Shown here piece after piece: positions 10,147 through 20,665 of a stretch of 44,403 nt of DNA. Under the pieces are notes generated by a model. The model was given only the letters and a program-made list of their open reading frames with translations. It made no database searches and had not been told where the DNA came from. The DNA comes from Chara braunii (taxonomy: Eukaryota; Streptophyta; Charophyceae; Charales; Characeae). The stretch is taken from assembly GCA_003427395.1 (NCBI GenBank), contig BFEA01000258.1, forward strand, positions 676,007 to 720,409, read 5' to 3'. Each line of letters begins with the position of its first letter. Within the stretch, counting starts at the first letter, position 1. The translations under genes were made by a program, and so were the position numbers.

Positions 10147-11172
10147 TCAGTTCATAAGTTTTTCTGGCTTCACCGGGTCCGGCCGCCTGCCGCCTTTGTC
10201 ACAGATATAGCCCAATATCCTAATGGAAGATAATGCCCAACTACTTTTGGTTTCACTCACCGTGAGATTTGCGTCTTCTAACTTCACTAACACCTTTTTA
10301 ATGTCCTCAGCGTGCATTGCGACAAACTTCCTTACTCCAGGCCTCACCTAAGTCTCATCCCTCTCGCACGACCCTTTGATCGGAAAGTTATCTAGAAAAA
10401 CTTCCACCAAATTAGGTATAAGTTCTCCTAGCATTGCCACCATCGCTCTGTGAAAGACTGCAACGTCGTTAGTCCATCCCATCGACACCACCATCATCTG
10501 GATTAATCCCAATGGAATGTGCATTGCAGTTACATGTCGGTCCCTATAGTCAAGCGAAATCTCATCGTATCCTGACAAAAGATCGCAAACGGAGTAAATC
10601 GAACGTCCAACCGACCCTTCAGATAGGAGATCTGTATTTGGAATGGACCCCACGTCTCTAACTGTGACTTTATTCGTTTTCTGCAGATCTTGTATCCACC
10701 TTAGCTTCCCATTTGACTTTCGTATGAAGAACCACCTGTTTGCGTAGGGGAAGTCTACTATCATCTCCTTTTCCTTCTAAACACACTTCCACCCTGCGTT
10801 ATTCCGTGATACATGTGGGACCGTATAGATCCTCGTGGGTTTAGCATATCTTGGATCTATTCGTCCTCTCTCCGCGTCACGGAAGGCAACCACCTTATCA
10901 CATGCTCTCAATGTCTCTATTATCAACTCTCTCTCCTCCTCAGTTATATTCTCATCGCCTATGTCGATTCCTTTCAACCTCTCTTCAATAATCCTTTGCC
11001 CTTCAGTAGCTTTTCGTTCTCTGATCATCTGAGTTATTTTTTCTTCGGTGATCTTTATTTCTCCTGTCCTATCACAACTAACCGCAGCTGGTTTAACCTT
11101 TTGGGCTACAGTTTTGTATTTTTTTCCCCCGCCGTGTGGGGGAATTCCTCTAAAAAAGACAGGCTTATGCAC
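10147..11172 (-). pseudogene. Ty3/gypsy reverse transcriptase
   Basis: Read from 11172 downwards: an acidic pre-RT linker with ACDKVVAFRDAERGRIDPRY and the tract IYTVPHV; then fingers and palm with WFFIRKSNGKLRWIQDLQ, YSVCDLLSGYDEISLDYRDR and MVVSMGWTNDVAVFHRAM; then the catalytic turn VFLDNF; then SETKSSWALSSIRILGYICD. The turn should be Y/F-x-D-D, but the second Asp is Asn, which would abolish polymerase activity. Frames break near 10770 and 10347. RT copies the element RNA into DNA, primed here by tRNA-Asp. Family assignment is certain; the copy is dead. Confidence 0.88.
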
Positions 11173-11426
11173 CCTCCAAACTCATCGTCGTCGCTTTCCC
11201 TTGGGTAAACAGCCCCGTCTACATCATATTTGTTTTCGAAATCTTCTACCTCATTTATCTTCCTTTTCACTTTATGAGGCCCTAGGGTGAGCTCCTCCGG
11301 AACCATTTGGCAACTCCACGTCATTAGTTGGCCTTTACTCTGCAGGGAAACTTTGTGTCGTTTATCAAATTCATTCACGATTTTCAGTGTAACCCTGCTT
11401 CCCTCATACCCGTCTATGGTGATTGT

Positions 11427-11906
11427 CTAACTTCCATTTTGCTTATTCTCTCGGTGGTGTCTGTTGACATGTGTCAACCAAGTCATCCCAAGGATTAGCT
11501 CTGATGAACAATGTTCCATCGTGAAAACTGGCACGGTGACCTCGACTCCAGCCACCACCACCCTGACCTTGTGACATTCTCCAAGCGTTGGTTGCCTCAA
11601 CTTGTTAGCTGATACCATAGCCATGGCAATGCTCCTATCCACTTCTAGTCCAAGCTTCCACGCTACCTTATCTTCGCAAACAATAGATTATGAACCATTA
11701 TCCACAATAGCCTCCATCCTAGCTCCATTCACAGTGGCGTTTAGTTTTCCACTGTCAAGGACGTAGAAGTAACTGTCCTCACCCTCAATAGTCTCTCCTT
11801 CTTTCTCTACCCCTTTTTCCGCTGTCAATACAAAAGTCTTTGCCCCCACTTTAGAGTCTCCAGCGCTCGTCGCCTCTGGTAGTGGCACCTTAGCTTTCTT
11901 CATCAT
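11427..11906 (-). pseudogene. Ty3/gypsy aspartic protease
   Basis: A retroviral-type aspartic protease that would cleave the Gag-Pol polyprotein. The active-site turn is in MEAIVDNGS, where the expected D-T/S-G is D-N-G. It is followed immediately by an in-frame stop. The same frame then continues with the region containing LGECHKVRVVVAG, FTMEHCSSELILGMTWL, the last being the conserved ILGxxWL helix. Length and order match a Ty3 protease between Gag and RT. The region 11106-11426 encodes a linker without recognisable motifs. Confidence 0.78.
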
Positions 11907-11952
11907 CCCTATCAGTTCATCCTTTGCGGGGCCACATTCGGCTATGAACTCC

Positions 11953-13270
11953 TTAAAGAGTAATGAGGATGGGCATGTCCATTGCTCTTGTTAACGGTTC
12001 TCTCAGGTCTACTTCGTCCTGTGTGCTTTTTAACTGGAATTTCTTAGCCCCCCTTTTCTGGGGGGACAGGGGCGACTTGGGCGACTCCACCTGCTCATCC
12101 GTCATTGGTTGGTCTGAGTCATCTTTCTTCCCGTGACTCGGCTCCTCAACTCCTTGGGTACAGACGAAAGTTTGGCCATTGCTCATTGTTTCCTGAAACC
12201 TAATAGAGGAGACCCCTATCCTCGGGCTCTCGGGTGCTTCATCAATCTCGTCGTCGAAGGTTACCCTGGAAACCTTCGCTGCCAAGAGTACCTGCACTTG
12301 TTTAGCCTTCGCCTCGTTCATTCTTCGTCTTTGGATATCAATGTTAATCTTCATCGAAGGCAAGAAGGGCACAGGTTTCCCCTCATCTGCCCACATCACA
12401 TATTTTCTATTATCTAATTCAATAGTTCCTTTTTTTAACGCGTCTAGCATGGCTTGGCAGTCCATCTTTCTGTGATCTTCATCACCACAGTTTCGGACTA
12501 GGGTCTCCTTTTTCTCGTCCCTCAGGCCGCGGAGTGGCTCGGACAGACAGTTCGTCCTCTTTTTTATTGCTATTTTGCAGTTTCTCCATTGTCGCTTTCA
12601 ATATGTCTCTATCTCCCTTGCCATTTCATCTTCTCGTCTTTCTGGTTTCCTAGGCTTTATCTTATCCCTAGACTTACACCGGTTGTCTTTGGTATTGGAC
12701 CATTTAGAGATTCCCCAGTCCTCATCATTTCTTTTACAATCTCCTTGGTTCCCTTTCCTCCATTCGTTGTCACTTCTTTCCGATTCCCCTTTTCTATGTG
12801 AACTCAAATTTAAATTCATTCCTTCCGCTTTAGGCCTCCTATCCTCAGTTTGAAGCCTTCCTCCTCCTCTTCCCGAAGTCACTCTCTTTCCCAGGTCATA
12901 GAGGACTTTCAGGATATGCGCTTTAGCGCTCTGCCCCTTCGTATCGTGAGCTAAACTCTTTACTTGCGCGAACGTCACGCCCTTAGAGGGTAGTTCCCTC
13001 ACAATCATCCCATGTCTCTCCCTCGGTAAGGACCCTAAGAATATTCTGCATCTTTCTAGTTCTTCCATAAATTTGCCCTCCACCAGCGGGTTCGAGGCCT
13101 TCTCATATCTCCTTGCAAACGCTACCAGACTTTCCTCCTCCTCCTTCTTCATTCCTTTCATATCCTCTACCGAGTAGGAGATCTCATCACAGGCGAAGAC
13201 TCTAGTAACCTTCTCCCTTAACGTCAACCAACCGACCACAGGTTCTGCTGGCGGGAGAGGGGGTTTGACG
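11953..13270 (-). pseudogene. Ty3/gypsy Gag, C-terminal half with zinc knuckle
   Basis: From about 13240 down, the minus strand reads WLTLREKVTRVFACDEI, EESLVAFARRYEKAS and GSLPRERHGMIVREL, the C-terminal half of a retrotransposon capsid domain. A Lys/Arg/Glu-rich linker follows. A CCHC zinc knuckle lies at 12457-12498, where C-x4-H-x4-C (NCGDEDHRKMDC) is intact but the first Cys is Val. After it come LPSMKINIDIQ and an acidic tail leading to protease. The matching N-terminal half is missing at this position and lies on the opposite strand at 15074-15616. Upstream the frame runs into a G homopolymer (about 13280-13297). Confidence 0.82.
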
Positions 13271-13272
13271 AG

Positions 13273-13640
13273 GTGTTGGGGGGGGGGGGGGGGGGGGTAG
13301 GAACGGGTGGGTATACCACGGTTACCCGATGGGAACCTCCACCCGCCCGTACCCATTCTTTTTTATTTTGGCCACCCGTACCTGCCCATAACCGTCTAGT
13401 TTTTTTTCTAGCTGCCCATACCCTTTTTTTTTTTTTTTACCCCTACCCCTACCTGCCTACCCCTACCCACCAATGATCTCCAAAAAGGGCAGTTGTGCCT
13501 GCCCTAACAACCACCACCTTTTGTTTGTGCCTGCCCATTCCCAACTCCCCCTTCGGAGGGGGTACCTTTACCCGCCTGTAACCTAGCAGTTACAGTTGGG
13601 TACGGCAGGGTACGGGCAATAGTTACCCGTTTGCGCTCTC
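13273..13640 (-). repeat. G-rich GGGTACGGG-type repeat block, left copy
   Basis: A poly-G run of about 18 and many variants of ACCCGTACC, CTGCCCATAAC and CCCCTACC (plus strand) form a degenerate satellite-like block. It is G-rich on the minus strand, whereas the related block at 15617-16200 is G-rich on the plus strand. The two therefore form an inverted pair flanking the plus-strand gag segment. Confidence 0.7.
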
Positions 13641-13679
13641 TGGAGAGATTCTACCGTTCCGACCCTGGTTTCCTCGAGG

Positions 13680-15616
13680 GAGGGGGTTGGTAGGCTGAGT
13701 AGAGAAGAGGAGAAGCAACTCTTGGACTCTTTGAACAAGCTAATCCATGTGCCGAAGGACATGTATAGAAAGGAATGATGCGGTAGTTGTTCAAAATGGG
13801 CCGTCTAGATAGTCCTCGAAGAGAAGAGGAGATTCGAAAGGGACGGTGAGGTTCACGTGTGGAGCACAGAAGCAGTGCCCTTAGAAGGGATACCGAAACC
13901 TCAACCTAGCAAGGTCACGCTCCAAAGGGATGGTTGGGAGGCAATAATAGAAATTGTACGAAGGATTAAAGGCGATGAGTCGACGGTCAGTAGCGGTGCT
14001 GAGACTGGAAGTGAGACCGAGAGCGATGCCGGGAGCGGTGACTGAACAGGAGAAAGTGAATAGGGTGTCTTTTGCCGGAAGGATAACTTCGGTCATTCGA
14101 ATTAGGTCGACAAGATCCCTGGATGAACGAAGTTGTAGGCATCTAGCCGAAAAAGCAATTGGACGAGAACGGCCTAGGCTGCTTGCATTAGTGATAACTG
14201 AAAGGCGGATAACCTATGACGTAATGGTGTGGTCGCATGGATGGTTGACACGAAGTGGAGAAAGATGAAACCGTCCAGGAGGCACGATCCCACGTGTGAG
14301 GGGGGGGAATGAGAAGATTAATTCGCTTGTTGAGTTATTCCTTGACCCGATAAACGATAAGGTAGTAAAGCTGGTAAATGGATATAAGGGATGGTGGCAT
14401 TCTACGGACGAGCCATAACTTCTGGCGTTGGAAACAAGAGTCGAGGAGCTAGTTGCGATTTACAAAGAGGAGAAAGAGAAGATAATAAACTGGAGGAATA
14501 AGTTCTTGGCCAGAAGAATAAGGGAGATCCGGAACGAAACTAGTGAGAGAAGGGATGGCTAGTGGTGAGATAGAAGGAGAGAAGTATCAACTAATTTCAT
14601 GAGCTAAGATAGAAGACTCCCTCGTACGCTCTATGGTAGAGGCGATACACGAAGAAAGGTTGGATCAGGAGGAGGAGACCGAATGTTCATGGAAAGCGGT
14701 AGCGAAAGCACGTAAATGTGTCATCTGGCAAGCGGCAGATGAACTTCGATTGGCAAAGATTGAAATCTGCACGACACCGTTTGAGGGGTAAACGCTCTTC
14801 CGTGCGTGGAGAGAAACGATTACAGAAGTGAAAACGAAACTAAGAGAGAGTGCAAGGGAGTTCGAAGAGCTTTTTAAGGTAGCTGTTGACGGGGTGTCAC
14901 TAAGGACCCTAGAAGCTAATTCATGTTATTCCAAAGTTGATTTGACCACAACTTTGGTTGTCAGAGTTGAAGGAGAGGACGTTGACTTCAAAGCGTTGCA
15001 GAAGATACTAGAGGGTTCGATCGAGAGGATTTTAATTGCCTTGAACCGAGTATCGAAAAACTAGTTAGGGAAGATGGATGCTGAAGGAGCTTATCTGACT
15101 TCAATAGGAGATGACGTGAAAACACAAGAGTCAAGGACTAACAACCCTGAGAGAAAGATGGGCGTAAAGTGTATAAACGACGTTGAAAAATTGAGGAAGG
15201 CCTTAAGAGAGTTAGAGATTCAGGCCAAAGAGCTGGAAGGGCGAAGTGAAAAGAGCGAAGGTTGGAGGAGAGAGGTTTTGACTAGGCCCAAAGCATCTAG
15301 GTTTACTGATTCAAGAGTTAGGGAGTCGTGGAGGGAGGTTCCCAATGAGCCTTATAGAAGGAACCCTTACTCTATGGCGTACGTGTCAGACTCCTATGTG
15401 CCTCCTTTCTTTGGGCCCCAAGTGTACCAACCGCCGGCGTTGACCGGGATTCAAACGGTTTTCAGAGGAAAGAACGTCTCCGAATTTCTGAATGACTGGG
15501 AGGTAATTGGAATAAGAGGAGAGTGGACTGACCAGGAGATGATTGCAAACTTCCTCCACCATACGGCACCAAAGATAAGCCGAAAAGTAAGGAACGTCAT
15601 TCCTGACGACAATTAA
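13680..15616 (+). pseudogene. Inverted Gag N-terminal half and upstream coding stretch
   Basis: On the plus strand, opposite to the rest of the element, a coding-like frame runs with several stops. It contains LSREEEKQLLDSLNKLIHVP, a Cys pair in CGSCSKWAV, a Ser/Glu-rich acidic stretch near 13980-14045, and charged helical segments (14420-14560, 14820-15060). The final piece (15074-15616) ends with VFRGKNVSEFLNDWEVIG, EWTDQEMIANFLHHTAPKI and RKVRNVIPDDN. This is the N-terminal half of a Ty3 capsid domain, which should be followed by the piece encoded on the minus strand at 13240. The stops at about 14047, 14414, 14561 and 14789 show decay. The parts before the capsid are unrecognised and may be the end of the large upstream ORF or a long Gag leader. 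Confidence 0.75.
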
Positions 15617-16200
15617 GGGGTAGTTAGGGGTGGTTAAAAAAAAAAAAAAAAAAGTGAAAAAGTTACGGGCGGTTAGGGACAGTTAGGGACAACTAGGTGC
15701 GGCTAGGGACAGTTAGGGACAGTTAGGGGCGGTTAGAGACAGTTAGGGACAGTTAGGGGCGGTTAAGGACAGTTAGGGATAGTTAGGGGTGGTTAGGGAC
15801 AGTTAAGTACAGTTAGGGACAGTTAGGGTGGTTATGGGCGGTTAGGGGACGGTGGGTGACGAGCACGGGTGGTTACGGGTGGGTGCATACAATAATGGGT
15901 AGGTACGGGTGGGTACAGATAAAGAAAACTTGGGTAGTGTAGGGTATGGGTGGTTAACAAATGGTTTGGGTTCAGGTGGCCATGGGTGGTTTTGAAAAAA
16001 AATTGTTCATTGTTAGGTATGACCAGTTACATGATGAAGAGGTTCAGGTAGGGTACGTCTGGGTATACTTCTTTTTTTTTTTAAGCAGGTGGAGATGGAT
16101 AAAGGTCCGGCAGGCCAGGTATACAGTGGGTATGGGTGGTTGGTTTTCAAAGAGGGTGTGGTTAGGTCAGGCACAAGTATCCCTAAAAATCCCAGTTGCG
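15617..16200 (+). repeat. G-rich GGTTAGGGACAGTTAGGG repeat block, right copy
   Basis: Starts immediately after the last gag codon. About 15 variants of GGTTAGGGACAGTTA run to about 15850, followed by looser GGGTACGGGTGGGTA sequence to about 16200. It superficially resembles telomeric repeat but the period is 10 bp (GTTAGGGACA), not 7. It forms an inverted pair with 13273-13640. Confidence 0.8.
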
Positions 16201-18065
16201 AACTCTGAATCTCACTCATCTGGAATCCCACCTCTCTAGTTCCTTACTGCCCTCAATATAACCCTCACTCTCCCTCCTTCGTCTCGAACTTCGTGTTCAT
16301 CTTCTATTCCAAACAGGCCAGTGTCAAGTTTAAGTTCGCCCTCCTGCTCTTTAATGCATGAGGCACCTCTCCTTATCTCCACTAGCCCAGTCTCAAGGCA
16401 CCTCAACCTCCAACAGATCAAAGTCCCTTAGGCTAGCGCGCACAAGTCCTCGTTAGACCATGCTCTCAATAGTCGGTGCAGGTCATTTGACCTCTTCCAA
16501 GCAAGCTCCCATTTTAATCCTTCTCGAATTACGTTACCATTATCGGTTCAGAGATCACTACCTTCGACCATTTACAACATGATATCTTAGGACAAATTCA
16601 ATTGCATTTCCCTGGCTCCTGTCCTTCATTACTTCGTCGGGCGTCGGGGGCTTCAGAAGTCGCTCAAATAACATAATTCGGGTGCTCCACAGGACGGTCT
16701 TACCTAACGAAGCCAACCTATCCCTTTCATCTTCACCACTTCTCTCGCTCTTTCCCAACATCGACCGTAAACAAGATCGACCTCCCTTTCTATTGGTAAA
16801 CAGATCCGTACATCGTGCACTTCTGTTCCGAGAAATCGCACGGTCATTATGTAGAGACGTATCTGCTCCCAACCACTATCCACTAACTCGTATGTTTTAA
16901 CTTCATACGGGATCGATTCTCTCCTCCCTAAGGAACTTAGTGCCGCACAGACGAGCTCAAATTTTTTCCTGGGTGGCCTATTCCCTGAAAGGAACCTCTC
17001 CTTCCTTGCTTCCAATTCTTCACTCGAAATCCATCTTTTTTTACTCATCACTCACCTTCCCCAGCATCGCGCCCTGAGTAACATGTTTATCATAGGCTCT
17101 CAGTTGCTCCCATCGAGGTAACTAAAGGGAATAGGCGGGTTAGGGGCAACGTTGTATTCTCTTGCCCTTATTCCCAGGGTAACCGTCTTTCCTTCCTTCT
17201 CCAACTTTCTCGTATAGGCGTATGCTATCGTCTCTGCCAAATTCTGACACCCCCACAATGCGCCCGTCAATCTTCTCCCCTTTCGATTATAAACCCATAT
17301 ATCATACTCGTTAGCTTCCATAAACTTAGCCACAAGTACATAAACCTTTTCCTTTAATTCAATATTCACTATTGCAGTGTCGTACTCAATCACGTACGGA
17401 AAAAACTCACCCTAAGTCAAGGGAGTTCAGTCTTCCAATAAGGCTTCAATGGTTGGATCACTGGATGATGGCAACCCCAAGTTCCCCTCTTCTTCCCAAG
17501 AGAGTCTAATCGTCAAGAGCTCAGTCATTTCTAGTCCTTGAATGCATTCCGGTCACTACCCTGACCACTGCTCTCTGACACTCAGCTCGGCTTCATCCGA
17601 GTTCCTGAATCACCTTACTTTTTCCTTGGTAAGATCGCGTGAGTCCCCCTACTCCCCAGGATCGTCTCTAGCGTTTTTCTACTCAGCTTGGTCCCAATCC
17701 TCTTCCCAGTAGACTTCCTCTTCGTCTTCGTAGATCCCTACCTTACGGTACTACCTTACGGTAGTAGGAGTGTAGCTCAAAGAAACCTAGGAGGGCTTGC
17801 TGGTTATCGAGGGGGTCAAAATCCCAAGTTTTGTATAACTCGGTCAAGCCGGCTATGTAATCGGATGACTCCCTAATAACTTTGTCAAGGAAGATCCAGA
17901 ACTCGCTAAGTTGGTCCTCCCTTGGTGATTCCCCTGGCCCTCTGGGCGAGGCCGACCGAATTACCTCCACCAATTCCAAAGCCGAATCCCCAAACCTGGG
18001 TCCAATCTTCCACAATGCGTAATAGACGTGGTGTGAGTCGCTATTCCACAAGAAGCACTCCAGTT

Positions 18066-18488
18066 AACAGTCATTTCGTCAAAACGGACATATTATATTT
18101 TTTGAACGAAATCAAAACTGACTTTTTTTGCCAAAATCCGGTCGGAATTTTTTGCTCCTGNNNNNNNNNNNNNNNNNNNNNNNNNNNNNNNNNNNNNNNN
18201 NNNNNNNNNNNNNNNNNNNNNNNNNNNNNNNNNNNNNNNNNNNNNNNNNNNNNNNNNNNNNNNNNNNNNNNNNNNNNNNNNNNNNNNNNNNNNNNNNNNN
18301 NNNNNNNNNNNNNNNNNNNNNNNNNNNNNNNNNNNNNNNNNNNNNNNNNNNNNNNNNNNNGGGGGGTCCGGCGTTTTGGGAACGCCGGACCCCTATGAGC
18401 AAAAAATTTCGACCGGATTTTGGCAAAAAAAGTCAGTTTTGATTTCGTTCAAAAAATATAATATGTCCGTTTTGACGAAATGGCTGTT
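18066..18488. mobile_element. Palindromic foldback MITE, copy 2 (4-bp TSD, gapped)
   Basis: The outer arms match copy 1 at 2028-2360 nearly base for base (AACAGTCATTTCGTCAAAAC on the left, complement on the right). The 4 bp AGTT lies on both sides (18062-18065 and 18489-18492), a different target from copy 1, which confirms the boundaries. The centre is a 200-N assembly gap, as expected where a long hairpin defeats sequencing. It interrupts the large upstream ORF of the giant retrotransposon and is therefore younger than it. Confidence 0.88.
18161..18360. other. Assembly gap (200 N)
   Basis: Exactly 200 undetermined bases at the centre of the palindromic element. The size is probably a placeholder. 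Confidence 0.99.
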
Positions 18489-19990
18489 AGTTGGAGTTGG
18501 AGGAAAGACCAGTGAATTTGAATCAAACGATCCTGTCCTCCAAGGAAATCTTCCAGCATAAAGACGGGGACCGGAAGTCGTAATGCCTCCTCCGGGTATG
18601 GTAGAAACCCTTGCCAACCAACCTTAACGAGACAATTATCGACCTAAATCCCCCACTCCAGCGAATCTCCTCCTCCCGAAATCTTCCTACCTCCCTCTGA
18701 AGTATTCCCCGGGCCGTCTCCTCGTCAGGCCAGGTGTGGACGTCTAGGTTTGGCACGACCCCTAGCCTCGGAGTTTTCCAACCCTGCTCCACCGCTCTAA
18801 GGACACTATCTCCCAACACAGAAGTACGGTAATATAGGAGACCCTCGACCACCAGCGTAGCCGACCCCGCTATTTTCCTTCCTCTCATGTCGCGATCAAA
18901 TTCTACTGAGGTCACGATTAACAACCAAGTTCCAGATCCTATCAAGACTGACCTCCAAAGTTCCAAACCTTATCCACTCTCCCTTGGTCATCTCGTCTTA
19001 CCGCCCTTCCTGGCAGGGTGAATTCTACCAAATCCTTGCCAATAAATTTTGGCTCCCTATACTCGAATTGACGAAGTTTAATTGGGTACTCCTCCCAGTA
19101 TTGAGACATCTAGTCCTCTTCAGGCTCAACGTTTAAAATCCTAGCCCTGTCTGTTTCACCTGTGATTGCCCCCCGACGGAGTTCATCCCTAATTCAAAAA
19201 AAGATCCGCCTCAATTCCGTACGATCAGGTACCACCCTGTCCAAGCAATACGTGGCCAGCCACGCTAGCTCAGTTATCGAGGCCTTAAACTGGGTGGCCT
19301 TCCTAAGTGCTCTCACCAACCTTTGATGGCTATCGATCCTCCCGAAGATCAACTCGGTCAGAAACCTAGGCACTGTTGTAGGCCTGATAATAGTTATTCT
19401 AGGGAGCTCCCAATCGTACGTGTATCGAACCGAGTATCGAGCTATAGCATTTGACCCTGCCGAAAATTTCCCAAACAACCGAAAACCATACTTACGGCTA
19501 AGAGATATTAGACAGAAGAGTGTCCGACAATGCCTCACAGCGTCTATCACTAGAAACCTTCACTCATCGGATGATAAATATATTCTAATGTTCACCTCTA
19601 CAATAAGCGGCTCACTCTCTCTATCCCTTGTCACACAGGGTCTGGGTTGACACTCGATCCTCACCCACGAAAAAACTCCTCTTACTATCAATCCTTGCTC
19701 TTTGGTGGGTCTATACTTGTTTCTCCCTTCCAACAACAGGCTCACGACATCAAACGACCCTTCCTCACGTCTAAGATGAATTTGGGTGTGTCATTTAATA
19801 AATACCATTCCTAATCGACTGCCAATAGTTCTCTCAACACTCCTTTCACTGTGCCCACTCTTGGACTGATGAGCTCACAGACCCCCGCTATAGGCCCCCA
19901 CTGATCGCTCCTACATCCCCTTAAGACGTCAACAGACCTAGGAAAGAACCGCCCTCTTGCGTATCTTTTCCTAGCCTGATGTCAAGAAGG

Positions 19991-20646
19991 AGGATTGATC
20001 AGTGTACCATCATCGCTGGTCTACCACCTTTGTCGCGACCTGGACGCGAGTCAGTCAACTCATATGCCCTATGGTGGACCGAAGTCACACGCGAACGAAA
20101 CGGTGGTGTCTCACTCGTGCATCCTCACTCTCCTATCCATGCCTCTACTCGGCCTACCTCAGGCATCGTCTCTCACCGACTCGTGCTATGGTTCAACCCC
20201 CCCAACTATCCATCATGATCATCTAGAATATATAGTCCCACCTTGCTCCTCGCAGATTCGGGGCGGTTCTCCCCTCCCCTTCAATCCCTTTTGTTCGTCC
20301 CCTGCTCACAATTTTCTCTCTTAGAGTCGGATCAGGGTGGACTGACCAAAGGGTAGGGAAATATCAGAACAATCTCCCTCAATCACATGAAAAACATGCA
20401 GGGAGAGAGAGCATGAAATCATGGAAATGCAGAAATCAACGAAATCACGAGAATGTAGAAATTCACGTCTCACCCGAGAACGTCGATCATAGGTCCGCCG
20501 TCCGTCGTCCGCTCACTCACACTCACACCGCACCTGCACATACCAAGAAATACCCAGAGTGAAAAACCGGTTCAGATTAAACCTCGGCTCCTACTCCTCC
20601 CACACCTCTACGGTTACAGGCGGACCGAAGTCCGGAGAGGCAGCCT
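19991..20646 (-). other. 5' leader of the giant retrotransposon
   Basis: Sequence between the PBS and the first coding-like frame. Short plus-strand frames here (19979-20324) have no supporting features. No splice or packaging signal could be recognised by eye. Confidence 0.5.
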
Positions 20647-20664
20647 TCCCCAGCAACGGCGCCA
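20647..20664 (-). other. Primer-binding site for tRNA-Asp
   Basis: The plus strand reads TCCCCAGCAACGGCGCCA, which matches the 3' end of plant tRNA-Asp(GUC), including the added CCA, at 17 of 18 bases. The minus strand is therefore its complement. It sits one base inside the 5' LTR edge at 20666, the standard position. It fixes the element's orientation and the LTR boundary. The tRNA match is from knowledge of plant tRNA-Asp. Confidence 0.88.
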
Positions 20665-20665
20665 C

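Larger units (their letters stand above)
16240..19990 (-). pseudogene. Large unrecognised ORF region between PBS and gag
   Basis: I do not recognise this protein. From about 19990 down the minus strand keeps coding-like frames broken by stops: FFPRSVDVLRGCRSDQWGPI and VGTVKGVLRELLAVD; 19745-19194 (same frame, one TGA inside) with IDAVRHCRTLFCLISLSRKY and ITELAWLATYCLDRV; 18966-18523; then, beyond the inserted palindromic element, 18051-17743 with WKIGPRFGDSALELVEV; 17393-17100 with VYVLVAKFMEANEYDIWVYN; 17051-16704; and 16421-16236. Together they would be over 1,000 residues, of mixed composition, without an obvious signal peptide or long membrane segments. It lies where gypsy elements normally have only a short leader. 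It may be an extra ORF, or an extended Gag precursor joined to the inverted segment at 13680-15616. Frames begin at GTG as well as ATG because starts are eroded. Confidence 0.6.

Noticed and set aside
13857-15616. Separate plus-strand host gene
   Set aside because: The last 180 codons are a Ty3 capsid N-terminus that complements the truncated minus-strand gag, so it belongs to the retrotransposon.
15617-15860. Interstitial telomeric repeat
   Set aside because: TTAGGG-like words occur, but the repeating unit is GGTTAGGGACA with a 10-bp period, not TTTAGGG.
18112-18442. Frames across the first gap and matching frames in the palindrome
   Set aside because: They are the two arms of the palindromic element read on both strands, joined by N.
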